Assembly: GCA_026991135.1 (NCBI GenBank)
Contig: JALXCD010000103.1
Coordinates: 1 to 53,505 of the forward strand
Reading direction: 5' to 3'
Length of the DNA: 53,505 nucleotides
From: Deltaproteobacteria bacterium
GTDB taxonomy: Bacteria > Desulfobacterota > Dissulfuribacteria > Dissulfuribacterales > QOAL01
Part shown: in pieces, positions 34,123 to 42,445 of the stretch
Position numbering within the stretch: position 1 is the first letter of the stretch
Layout: every line of letters starts with the position of its first letter
Made by a program: the position numbers and the translations under genes
Notes under the pieces: generated by a model
Seen by the model: only the letters and a program-made list of their open reading frames with translations
Databases searched by the model: none
What the model was told of the DNA's origin: nothing

Positions 34123-35208
34123 ATGGCCAAAATAGATGCATTCTTTAAACTTTTACATGAAAAGGGCGGGTCGGACCTTCATATGGTTGCTGGTTCCCCA
34201 CCAGTAATAAGAATCAGAGGGGATATCCAGCGGGTAAAATACAAGGTCCTAGATAATGACGAATTAAAGTCCATGCTCTATGAAATAGCCCCTGAAGATA
34301 AAATAAAACAGTTTGAGGAAACAGGAGATGTTGACTTTGGCTATGAGGTCCCTGGACTTGCACGTTATCGTGCCAATTACTTCATGCAAAAAAATGGAGT
34401 TGGTGCAGTCTTTAGGGAAATTCCCAGCAAGATCCTCTCTGCTGAACAGCTTGGACTTCCAGAGGTAATGACCAAGCTTGCCATGCTCCCAAGAGGACTT
34501 GTTTTAGTAACAGGGCCTACAGGAAGTGGTAAGTCCACAACCCTTGCGGCCATTTTGGATCATGCCAATAGAAACAGGAAGGACCACATCATCACCATTG
34601 AGGATCCCATTGAATTTGTCCATGAACATAAAGGATGTCTTGTCAATCACAGGGAGGTCGGTACCCATACAAAATCATTCAGCGCAGCACTTAGAGGGGC
34701 CCTTCGTGAAGACCCTGATATTATACTTGTTGGTGAAATGAGGGACCTTGAAACTATTTCCCTTGCCATTGAAGCAGCCATGACCGGTCATCTTGTCATG
34801 GGGACCCTACATACAATTAGTGCCCACAAAACCGTTGATAGAATTATAGAGATATTTCCTACCCATCAACAGCCGCAGGTTCGAGCAACACTGGCCGATG
34901 CCATTAGGGCCGTCATTTCACAAACCATGTTTAAAAGAATTGACATTCCAGGAAGGTGTGTGGCCTTTGAAATCATGATTGCTACCCCTGCAGTAAGAAA
35001 TCTCATAAGGGAAGGCAAGACCTTTCAAATACCTTCAATTATGCAGACTGGGAAAAAATATGGGATGCAGACCCTTGATGACGCCATAATGGAACTTTTG
35101 CAAAAGGGCTGGATTGATCCAGATGAGGCCTACGCCAAATGTAATGAAAAGGCGAAATTCAAACCCTTTGCCAGAAGTGCACCAGCAGACTTTACAGAGG
35201 TAGCTTAG
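34123..35208 (+). CDS. pilT: PilT-type twitching/retraction ATPase
   Basis: A 361-residue hexameric secretion ATPase of the PilT group, which powers type IV pilus retraction. GSDLHM begins the N-terminal domain, Walker A is GPTGSGKST (131-139), the Asp box is IITIEDPIEFVH, Walker B is DIILVGEMRD, and GHLVMGTLHT is the His box. The usual C-terminal AIRNLIRE signature reads AVRNLIRE. AAAGGAGG lies about 12 nt before the ATG. A second PilT-like gene follows after 2 bp. Confidence 0.93.
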   Translation: MAKIDAFFKLLHEKGGSDLHMVAGSPPVIRIRGDIQRVKYKVLDNDELKSMLYEIAPEDKIKQFEETGDVDFGYEVPGLARYRANYFMQKNGVGAVFREIPSKILSAEQLGLPEVMTKLAMLPRGLVLVTGPTGSGKSTTLAAILDHANRNRKDHIITIEDPIEFVHEHKGCLVNHREVGTHTKSFSAALRGALREDPDIILVGEMRDLETISLAIEAAMTGHLVMGTLHTISAHKTVDRIIEIFPTHQQPQVRATLADAIRAVISQTMFKRIDIPGRCVAFEIMIATPAVRNLIREGKTFQIPSIMQTGKKYGMQTLDDAIMELLQKGWIDPDEAYAKCNEKAKFKPFARSAPADFTEVA

Positions 35209-35210
35209 CC

Positions 35211-36380
35211 ATGAGACGAGCCGAGCTAAATGAAATCATCCAGGAGATGCTTACATCTCATCCTAGAATTTCAGACCTAAATTTCACAGTAGGACGTCCC
35301 TGCCAAGTTGCTGCCGACGGCAAACTTCATCTTTCAGGTCCTGAGCTTTTTACAAAAAATCTTGTCCCCTATCAGACCGAACAATTGGCCCTCGGTCTTA
35401 TAGACAACGATAGAAGGCTTTTAGCAGACCTTTTTAGGCACGGTTCCTGTGACTTTTCATATCAAATAGATGATGGGACCCGCTTTCGTGTAAATGTATT
35501 TTCCCAAAAAGGGGCCTATAGCATTGTAATGAGACGCCTTGAAAGCAAGGTACCTTCCATTGATGAGCTTGATCTTCCTGATTGTTTCAAAAAGATGGCC
35601 AGAGAAAAAAATGGCATCATCCTTTTTACTGGAGCCACTGGAACTGGTAAAACCACATCCCTTGCTGCAATACTAAATGAAATCAACCGAATGGAACCTG
35701 TACACGTGATTACCCTGGAAGACCCGGTTGAATATGTTCATACTTCTGTAAAGGCCACCTTTAACCAAAGGGAACTAGGACAGGATTTTGACACCTTTGC
35801 CAATGGCCTAAGGGCTGCCCTAAGACAAGCCCCCCATGTAATTCTTGTTGGTGAAATAAGGGATAGAGAGACCATGGAAATAGCACTAAATGCCTCAGAA
35901 ACAGGGCATCTGGTATTTAGTACCCTTCATACAGTAAGTGCCGGACACACCATTAACAGAATACTTGGAATGTTCACTACGGAAGAAGAAAGACAGATTC
36001 GATTTAGACTTGCAGATTCCCTTAGATGGATTGTTGGCCAGCGGCTGCTACCAAAGAAGCAGGGAGGGAGAATTGCTGTTTTTGAAATTCTTCAGAACAA
36101 TGTAAGGGTTAAAGACAGTATTCTTCACGGTGAAAGGGAAGGAAAGACCTTTTACGAAATCATAGAATCAGGCGTTGCCTTTGACATGAAGACCTTTGAT
36201 CAACATATTGTAGAGATATTTAAAGAAGGCCTAATAGATGAAGAAACAGCCCTTGCCTATGCAAGTAATCGATCCAAGGTCCGTCAAGGAATTGACAAAA
36301 TAAAAGCGGCAAGAGGCGAGGAGACGTCAGATATTGGCTCTCTTGAGATAGAAGATGAATTCACCTTCAAGGCATATTAA
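35211..36380 (+). CDS. Second PilT/PilU-type ATPase
   Basis: A 389-residue paralogue of the preceding ATPase. Walker A is GATGTGKTT (141-149), then VITLEDPVEYVH, HVILVGEIRD and GHLVFSTLHT. The N-terminal SDLHL motif is altered to SDLNF, and the C-terminal AIRNLIRE-type signature is NVRVKDSI, both departures from true PilT. A PilU-like accessory role is plausible. A charged C-terminal tail (about 355-389) is extra. Tightly linked to the first pilT. Confidence 0.9.
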   Translation: MRRAELNEIIQEMLTSHPRISDLNFTVGRPCQVAADGKLHLSGPELFTKNLVPYQTEQLALGLIDNDRRLLADLFRHGSCDFSYQIDDGTRFRVNVFSQKGAYSIVMRRLESKVPSIDELDLPDCFKKMAREKNGIILFTGATGTGKTTSLAAILNEINRMEPVHVITLEDPVEYVHTSVKATFNQRELGQDFDTFANGLRAALRQAPHVILVGEIRDRETMEIALNASETGHLVFSTLHTVSAGHTINRILGMFTTEEERQIRFRLADSLRWIVGQRLLPKKQGGRIAVFEILQNNVRVKDSILHGEREGKTFYEIIESGVAFDMKTFDQHIVEIFKEGLIDEETALAYASNRSKVRQGIDKIKAARGEETSDIGSLEIEDEFTFKAY

Positions 36381-36391
36381 AGGGTTTTGCC

Positions 36392-37021
36392 ATGGAAATT
36401 ATTTGTAGTCAATGTAACAAAAAATACTCTATAGACGAAAGAAAACTCCCACAAAATGGGAAGGTATATGTAAGATGTGTATCATGTAACAACAAGATCG
36501 AAATCAACATTAGCGGTTTAGAAACCATTTCTAGTAATTTATCTGGATATTCAAAAAGACCCCTTGAATTTTTTGACTCTGATAAAAAGACCGCTCTTAT
36601 TTATTGTAAGGAGCCTCAAGCCCTAGTAGAGATACAAAAGCAATTAAAAACGCTGGATTTTCATTCTATTGAAATAAAAAATGTCGAGGATATAAAACAT
36701 TACTTCAGATTTAACACCTTTGATTTGGTCTTGCTCTATCAGCATGCCCCTGATATGGACCAGGATCTTAAGGAAGTCCTTTTTTTCATACACAATATTC
36801 AACCTAGTATTAGAAGAAGATGTCTAGTGCTCTACTGCTATCTTGGTGGCAACCGTTTTGACCTTTTTGATGCATTTTCAAGAGGTGTAGATAGATGCAT
36901 AAATCCTATGGATATAAGAACCTTTACCAAGATTGTTCCAGAGCTTTTGAATGAAAAAGACGCCAACTACAAAATATTTTTTAAGTGCAAGGAACGTGTT
37001 GAAGAAGGACTTATCATTTAA
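36392..37021 (+). CDS. Zinc-ribbon protein with receiver-like domain
   Basis: A 209-residue protein. Residues 1-40 form an MJ0042-type zinc ribbon (Cys5-x2-Cys8, then Cys29-x2-Cys32). After a linker, residues about 65-195 alternate strands and helices like a response-regulator receiver (TALIYCKEPQ, FDLVLLYQH), but I see no complete set of acidic-pocket residues and phosphoacceptor, so it is probably a pseudo-receiver. Eleven bp after the second PilT-like gene, so a pilus or motility role is possible. The stop abuts the convergent ClC gene. Confidence 0.75.
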   Translation: MEIICSQCNKKYSIDERKLPQNGKVYVRCVSCNNKIEINISGLETISSNLSGYSKRPLEFFDSDKKTALIYCKEPQALVEIQKQLKTLDFHSIEIKNVEDIKHYFRFNTFDLVLLYQHAPDMDQDLKEVLFFIHNIQPSIRRRCLVLYCYLGGNRFDLFDAFSRGVDRCINPMDIRTFTKIVPELLNEKDANYKIFFKCKERVEEGLII

Positions 37022-38815
37022 CTAAATTCCTTCATATATGGCCTTGTCATAAGCCTTTAATATATCTGCCCTTGTAATCAAGCCCCTGGGCCTTTTTTCC
37101 TTTGCTCTGTCTGAAAGGACTACGAGTTCGTCGGTCTTTTCTTCTGCCATTTTTTTAAGGGCAGTAGCCAATGAATTCCACGGATAAATTATGGGCCTTG
37201 ATTCCACAAGGTCCTTGACCTTTACCTTTGCATCCAATCCCTCAAAGGTCACTGCATGTCTGACTGCTTGTGCATGGACAACTCCTTTATAACTCCCATT
37301 TTTATCAACTACAACAAAGGAAGAGGCTGGAAACTTTGACATGTAGGCCACAAGTTCTCTCAAGCTCCAGTCCTCTGGAATTGGCTCTGGCTGATCTTCT
37401 TTTATGCGCCCGAGTATTTCATGGACCGTAAGCCTTGCCAGGATTCCAAGTAAAAAATCTCCATGATGAATTGGCGTGTCAAAGCGAGTTGTTAGTTGCT
37501 TTTCATAGATTCCTTTTTTTCCTTTTAGTAAGAAGGCCAGAGTGGAAACCCACACAGAGGGTAAAAGAAGCGCATAATTTCCAGTCATTTCACTAACCAT
37601 AATTACTGTAGAAAAGGGGGTGCTGGCAGCAGAGGCGAAAAAACCAGCCATGCCTACAATGACATAGGCCTCAGGATGAGGGACAAGGGTTGGCATAAAT
37701 TTTTTTAGCATAAGGCCTACAGCGCCACCTAGGGTTCCGCCAATTACCACAGAAGGACCGAATACACCACCGCTTCCACCTGAACCAATGCTAAATGCTG
37801 TGGCAAAAATCTTACCCACGGAAATCAAAAGAAGCGTTGCAATTGTGAGTTTTCCAATAAAGGCCTGCTGTAACACGCCGTAACCAGTATAAATTGCTCC
37901 TGGCATGAAATAGCCTATCACACCTGTCAAAAAACCACCAATGGCTGGCTTTAAGTGGTTTGTAACAGGCAACTTTAAAAAAAGATCCCTAATATAGTAG
38001 AAGGAATGAGCATAAAACCTGGCAGCATAGGCCACTGCAATGGCAAGAATAGTATATGGTAGAATTTCTCCCGCATAGTCAAACTCATAATTAGGGGTAA
38101 CAAAAAGGGTCCCAAAACCAAAAAACAGAGAAAAGACGCAATAGGCAATTACTGAAGTAATGGCAGATGGGACAAGAAGTTCATATTCCATGTCTATGTC
38201 ACGATAAAGAATTTCTGCCGCAAAGATTGCCCCTGCCAGTGGCGCATGGAATATAGAACCAATACCTGCACTCATTCCTGCCATCATAAGTATCCTGCGC
38301 TCTTGGGTGCTTAAATGGAGCTTTTGGGCAATTACTGATCCAAAACCAGCTCCTATCTGGGCTATTGGACCTTCACGTCCACCTGATCCACCTGATCCAA
38401 TAGTTATGGCTGAAGCAATGGTTTTAATCAAAGGGATCCTTGCACGAATCCTTGCATCCTTAAAGTGATAACTTTCAAGGGCTGCATCTGTTCCATGACC
38501 TTCTGCCTCAGGGGCAAAGGTATAAATTAGCCACCCTGAGATAAGACCTCCTAGGGTAGGAACAACAAGTAACATCCATCTGATAAATGATTGGGTGGTA
38601 GGTGCAAAAAGAGAATGTTCACCTCCAGGTTCCTGTGGCCTATAACCTGCCATTGCATCAAGAAAGATGTGATGGGCAAAATCAAGGGCCACAAAAAAGA
38701 CTACGGAACCAAGTCCTGCAATAATTCCTGTGGGGATTGCTAAAAGAAGTAGTCTTCTTAATTGGAGCCATTTCCTAATATTTTTTATGACGTTTTTCCT
38801 AATTTGGACTATCAT
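37022..38815 (-). CDS. ClC-family chloride channel/antiporter with CBS domains
   Basis: A 597-residue membrane protein. The chloride-pore motifs GSGGSGGREGP (about 141-151, with the gating Glu) and GSGGSGGVFGPS (about 342) are both present among some ten helices. Residues about 465-595 carry two CBS domains (FVVVDKNGSYKGVV, ELVVLSDRAKEKRPRGLITRA), which usually sense adenine nucleotides. The retained gating glutamate is compatible with either channel or H+/Cl- exchange. Flanked by a convergent and a divergent gene, so it stands alone. Confidence 0.93.
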   Translation of the reverse strand: MIVQIRKNVIKNIRKWLQLRRLLLLAIPTGIIAGLGSVVFFVALDFAHHIFLDAMAGYRPQEPGGEHSLFAPTTQSFIRWMLLVVPTLGGLISGWLIYTFAPEAEGHGTDAALESYHFKDARIRARIPLIKTIASAITIGSGGSGGREGPIAQIGAGFGSVIAQKLHLSTQERRILMMAGMSAGIGSIFHAPLAGAIFAAEILYRDIDMEYELLVPSAITSVIAYCVFSLFFGFGTLFVTPNYEFDYAGEILPYTILAIAVAYAARFYAHSFYYIRDLFLKLPVTNHLKPAIGGFLTGVIGYFMPGAIYTGYGVLQQAFIGKLTIATLLLISVGKIFATAFSIGSGGSGGVFGPSVVIGGTLGGAVGLMLKKFMPTLVPHPEAYVIVGMAGFFASAASTPFSTVIMVSEMTGNYALLLPSVWVSTLAFLLKGKKGIYEKQLTTRFDTPIHHGDFLLGILARLTVHEILGRIKEDQPEPIPEDWSLRELVAYMSKFPASSFVVVDKNGSYKGVVHAQAVRHAVTFEGLDAKVKVKDLVESRPIIYPWNSLATALKKMAEEKTDELVVLSDRAKEKRPRGLITRADILKAYDKAIYEGI

Positions 38816-38873
38816 ATTGAATACCCTGTAATAATTGCTGTATTTTATCCCAGTATTTTTTGGAAGTAAAACA

Positions 38874-40064
38874 ATGATCCATGTGGTAGGTTTTAATTAT
38901 TTTTTCACAAGCAAGGACCTTGAAGAAATACTTTCCAAATCAAAGAAGATATTTTGCACCAAAAGATTTTGGCCTTATTTCCAACAACACTCTGAAAAAC
39001 TCGCCAACCTTGTTCCTATTGAAGATACAATAAGAACAATAAAAAAGGACATTAACTCAACCTACACCATTATAGCCTCTGGGGATCCACTTTTTTTTGG
39101 CATTGGCAAAAGGCTACTAAAAGAATTTTATGAAAAAGATCTTTTCTTTCATCCAGCCTTGACCACTGTCCAGCTCGTTTCTTCTAGATTCAAAATCCCT
39201 TGGGATGATATGAAAGTCATTAGCCTTCATGGCCGAAATAGAACATTAATCCCCCTAATTAAAAAGATATTAAAAGATTCTCCTTTTAAGGTTGGTGTCT
39301 TTACAGACAATGAGTTCACTCCTGATTTCATCTGCAGCTCTCTTTTAAAAATTGGCCTTTCTTCTGCAAGGGTTTTGGTGGCACAGGATATCGGAGGCGA
39401 AAATGAGGCATTTTTTGACCTAGATATAAAAGAAGCAGCAGAAATTTCCTTTCATCCACTAAACTTCATGATTTTTATGGGGGAGCATAATAGAAACAGG
39501 CTTGGCTTAGGACTTCCTGATGACTTTTTCCTCCACGAAAGGGGACTGATTACCAAATCACCTATAAGGACCATCTGTCTGTCAAAATTAAACCTGCCAG
39601 AACAAGGGGTCCTTTGGGATATTGGCGCAGGAAGCGGTTCTATTTCCATTGAAGCATCCTTAATGAAACCAGGGCTAAACATCTTTTCTGTTGAAAAAGA
39701 TGAAAAACGCATATCTTTAATAGAAAAAAACCGCAAGAAGACCCTTTCCCTTAACGTTGAAATAAATAAAAATGAAGCACCTGAAGGGCTAGATCATCTT
39801 CCTAATCCAGATCGCATCTTTGTAGGCGGAGGCCTTAGTAAACAGGGGTTGCTTGAATATCTTATTAAGAGGTTAAAAAAAGATGGCATTCTTGTGGCAA
39901 CTACAATCCTACTAGAGAGTCTAAACAGGCTCTTAGAATTTTGTAAAAGAAAGGGGCTTAAGTTTCACGCCCAACAAATTGAAATTAGAGAAATCTCTCC
40001 CCTTGGCAAGGGCCATATGGCAAAATCTTCAAACCCTATAACCGTCTTTACCATTTATAAATGA
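38874..40064 (+). CDS. cobL: Fused CbiE-CbiT (CobL) precorrin-6Y C5,15-methyltransferase
   Basis: A 396-residue fusion of two corrin-ring enzymes. The CbiE part (about 1-190) has IASGDPLFFGIGKRL and VISLHGRN. The CbiT part (about 205-396) has the SAM motif WDIGAGSGSISIEA and an IFVGGG segment, and performs C15 methylation and decarboxylation. The N-terminal loop is odd: VVGFNYFF replaces the usual VVGIGP/GIGEDG glycine loop. I start at the ATG at 38874 (GGAAG upstream); the frame extends to a TTG at 38835 without homology. Its stop overlaps waaA (ATGA). No other cobalamin gene is nearby. Confidence 0.9.
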   Translation: MIHVVGFNYFFTSKDLEEILSKSKKIFCTKRFWPYFQQHSEKLANLVPIEDTIRTIKKDINSTYTIIASGDPLFFGIGKRLLKEFYEKDLFFHPALTTVQLVSSRFKIPWDDMKVISLHGRNRTLIPLIKKILKDSPFKVGVFTDNEFTPDFICSSLLKIGLSSARVLVAQDIGGENEAFFDLDIKEAAEISFHPLNFMIFMGEHNRNRLGLGLPDDFFLHERGLITKSPIRTICLSKLNLPEQGVLWDIGAGSGSISIEASLMKPGLNIFSVEKDEKRISLIEKNRKKTLSLNVEINKNEAPEGLDHLPNPDRIFVGGGLSKQGLLEYLIKRLKKDGILVATTILLESLNRLLEFCKRKGLKFHAQQIEIREISPLGKGHMAKSSNPITVFTIYK

Positions 40065-41398
40065 TAAAATTTTATCTCTTTATTTACAATCTGTTCCAGA
40101 TTCTTGCCTTACCGGTCTTTTTTCCATTTATGGCTATATATGGCCTTTCAAAAAAAAAATACAAGGATCATTTCCTAAAAAGATTTGGTATTGGTTTAAA
40201 AGGGCTTGACTCCAAAAGATCAAAAAGAATATGGATACATTGTCTTTCTCTCGGAGAACTTAACGCTTCAAAGGCCCTAATTCACACATTAAAAGAGAAG
40301 CACCCAAAATGGGAAATTATCCTTTCTGCCAGTACAAAATCCGGGCTTAATGAGTTAAGAAGATGTTATTCGAAAAAGAAAAATATCTTTATATGTACAT
40401 TGCCCTTTGACTTTATCCCAGTTGTAAAAAGATATGTCGATTTCTTAAAACCCGATTGCTTTCTTTTAGTAGAGACGGATATTTGGCCTAATCTTCTCTG
40501 GCATCTTAAGTCTCAGAATATCCCCACTTTTCTAATAAATGGCAGTATTTCCAAAAGGTCTTCAAAAAGGCTTTCAAGGGTGCCAAATCTTTCAACCTTT
40601 CTTTATGGGCCATTTACAGGAATATTCATGCAATCCCAAGATGACAAGAAAAGACTTTTGGATACGGGATTGCGGCACGAAAAGATTGAAGTTTACGGTA
40701 ATATAAAATTTGACCTAACCCTCAATGCCCCAACTTTGCAAAAAAAGGAGCAGCTTTTGAAACGTACAGGCTTTCCAAAAGATTCAATCATCCTTATTGC
40801 TGGAAGTACCCATGAGCCAGAAGAAAAGACAATGTTGAAGGTCTTTTTCAAACTCAAAGTGAAACATGAAAATCTTGGGCTTATCATTGCACCCAGGGAT
40901 ATTGAAAGATATCCTGAAATACTAAAAGAATGCAAAAAATTGGGCCTTGAAACAAGGCTCAGGACACATGATATTGGTAATTCAAGTCGAACAACGGATG
41001 TTTTTTTATTGAACACCCTTGGAGAGCTTCTTTCCTTTTATTCAATTTCCCATATAGCCTTTGTGGGAGGAAGTCTTGTCCCTATTGGTGGACACAATAT
41101 CCTAGAGCCAGCCTTTTTTAAAATCCCAGTCCTTTTTGGTCCCCACATGGAGAGCTTTCTGGAAGTAGCCAGAAAATTTTCCAAAGACGGTGGTGGCTTT
41201 TGGGTAAAGAATCAAGAAGACCTTTTTGAAAGACTTTCATTACTTATTAAGGATAAAAAACTGAGAGAGAAAATGGGAGAGAAGGGGTTTTTGTTGATTA
41301 AAAAAAATCAAGGTGCAGTGAAAAAATATGCAAAAATCATTGAGGCCGTCCTATTAGATACTAAAAATGCAAAGAGATACAATAGAAAAGTTATTTAA
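40061..41398 (+). CDS. waaA: Kdo transferase
   Basis: A 445-residue 3-deoxy-D-manno-octulosonate transferase that adds Kdo to lipid A at the inner membrane. It has an N-terminal membrane anchor (about 5-28), IWIHCLSLGELNASK with the catalytic Glu, VETDIWPN, and the GT-B donor-site region FVGGSLVPIGGHNILEP. It overlaps cobL by 4 bp and lpxK by 32 bp, so three genes are translationally coupled. This shows that the organism makes lipopolysaccharide. Confidence 0.95.
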   Translation: MIKFYLFIYNLFQILALPVFFPFMAIYGLSKKKYKDHFLKRFGIGLKGLDSKRSKRIWIHCLSLGELNASKALIHTLKEKHPKWEIILSASTKSGLNELRRCYSKKKNIFICTLPFDFIPVVKRYVDFLKPDCFLLVETDIWPNLLWHLKSQNIPTFLINGSISKRSSKRLSRVPNLSTFLYGPFTGIFMQSQDDKKRLLDTGLRHEKIEVYGNIKFDLTLNAPTLQKKEQLLKRTGFPKDSIILIAGSTHEPEEKTMLKVFFKLKVKHENLGLIIAPRDIERYPEILKECKKLGLETRLRTHDIGNSSRTTDVFLLNTLGELLSFYSISHIAFVGGSLVPIGGHNILEPAFFKIPVLFGPHMESFLEVARKFSKDGGGFWVKNQEDLFERLSLLIKDKKLREKMGEKGFLLIKKNQGAVKKYAKIIEAVLLDTKNAKRYNRKVI

Positions 41399-42443
41399 AT
41401 TGGGAAGGCCCTTTTCTCCAATCTATTCAGCCATAATGAAAGCAAGGGCCTTTTTTTATGAAATAGGACTGTTAAGAAGCCTAAAGGTGAAGGCTCCTGT
41501 CATTAGCATTGGAAATATTTCCCTTGGAGGAACTGGTAAAACTCCCCATGTAATAGAGATAGCAAAATTTTTAAGAAAAAGTGGTTATACTCCCGCAATT
41601 GTTTCAAGGGGCTATGGTGGAAAAGCAGGAAAGGGCCCTGTGATAGTAACAGATGGCAAAAAGGTATTAAAAGATGTGTCTATATGTGGCGATGAACCAT
41701 ATATGATGGCAAAGACACTTAAAGGTATCCCCATACTGGTGGGTTCGAATAGATCAACTTCTGCATCCTATGCAATCAAACATTTAAATGCAGATTCGAT
41801 AATCCTAGATGATGGATTTCAACATTTGGCACTAAGAAGGGATATAGACATAGTTCTTTTACCAGCAAAGGCTCCCTTTGGGAACCAAAGGGTCTTTCCA
41901 GGTGGTGACCTAAGAGAGCCAATCTCTGGCGTAAAAAGGGCAAGCTGCATAATCCTTACAAAATGTAATGAAATAACAGAAGCCGACCTTCAAATCAAAA
42001 AAAGAGAGCTTCAAGAACGATTTCCCAAGATACCTATTTTCGAAAGTAGTTATTCAGTCAAGTTTATAGAACTTCCTTTCAAGGGAATTACACTTTCTTC
42101 TGGTGAAATCAGAGAAAAAATTTTCATCTTCTGTGGAATCGCAAATCCTATCTCTTTTATTGATCTTTTAAAGAAAGAGGACATAAAGATAGCAGGATAT
42201 CGTTTTTTTAAAGACCATTTTCAATATGATAGTAAAAGCCTTAGTGCACTTTTTAAGGACATAAAAAAAAGTGGCTCTTCTTTGACTTTGACAACTGCCA
42301 AGGATTTTGCAAAGATAGCTTTGGAGGATTGGGAGCATTTTGCCCCAAACTTACAGCTTGGGGTTGTCCATTTGTCAACGGATATCCAACCCTCTTTTTG
42401 GAATTTTCTAACTCATAACTTGTCAAGTTGTAGAGGAGGGTAA
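41367..42443 (+). CDS. lpxK: Tetraacyldisaccharide 4'-kinase
   Basis: A 358-residue LpxK that phosphorylates the lipid A disaccharide precursor. The family start and P-loop GNISLGGTGKTP (49-60) are clear, with SRGYGGK, ILDDGFQHLALRRDIDI and FPGGDLREP following. It starts inside the waaA 3' end without a visible ribosome site and ends 2 bp before the TonB-receptor gene. Pairing with waaA is common. Confidence 0.95.
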   Translation: MQRDTIEKLFKLGRPFSPIYSAIMKARAFFYEIGLLRSLKVKAPVISIGNISLGGTGKTPHVIEIAKFLRKSGYTPAIVSRGYGGKAGKGPVIVTDGKKVLKDVSICGDEPYMMAKTLKGIPILVGSNRSTSASYAIKHLNADSIILDDGFQHLALRRDIDIVLLPAKAPFGNQRVFPGGDLREPISGVKRASCIILTKCNEITEADLQIKKRELQERFPKIPIFESSYSVKFIELPFKGITLSSGEIREKIFIFCGIANPISFIDLLKKEDIKIAGYRFFKDHFQYDSKSLSALFKDIKKSGSSLTLTTAKDFAKIALEDWEHFAPNLQLGVVHLSTDIQPSFWNFLTHNLSSCRGG

Positions 42444-42445
42444 AA

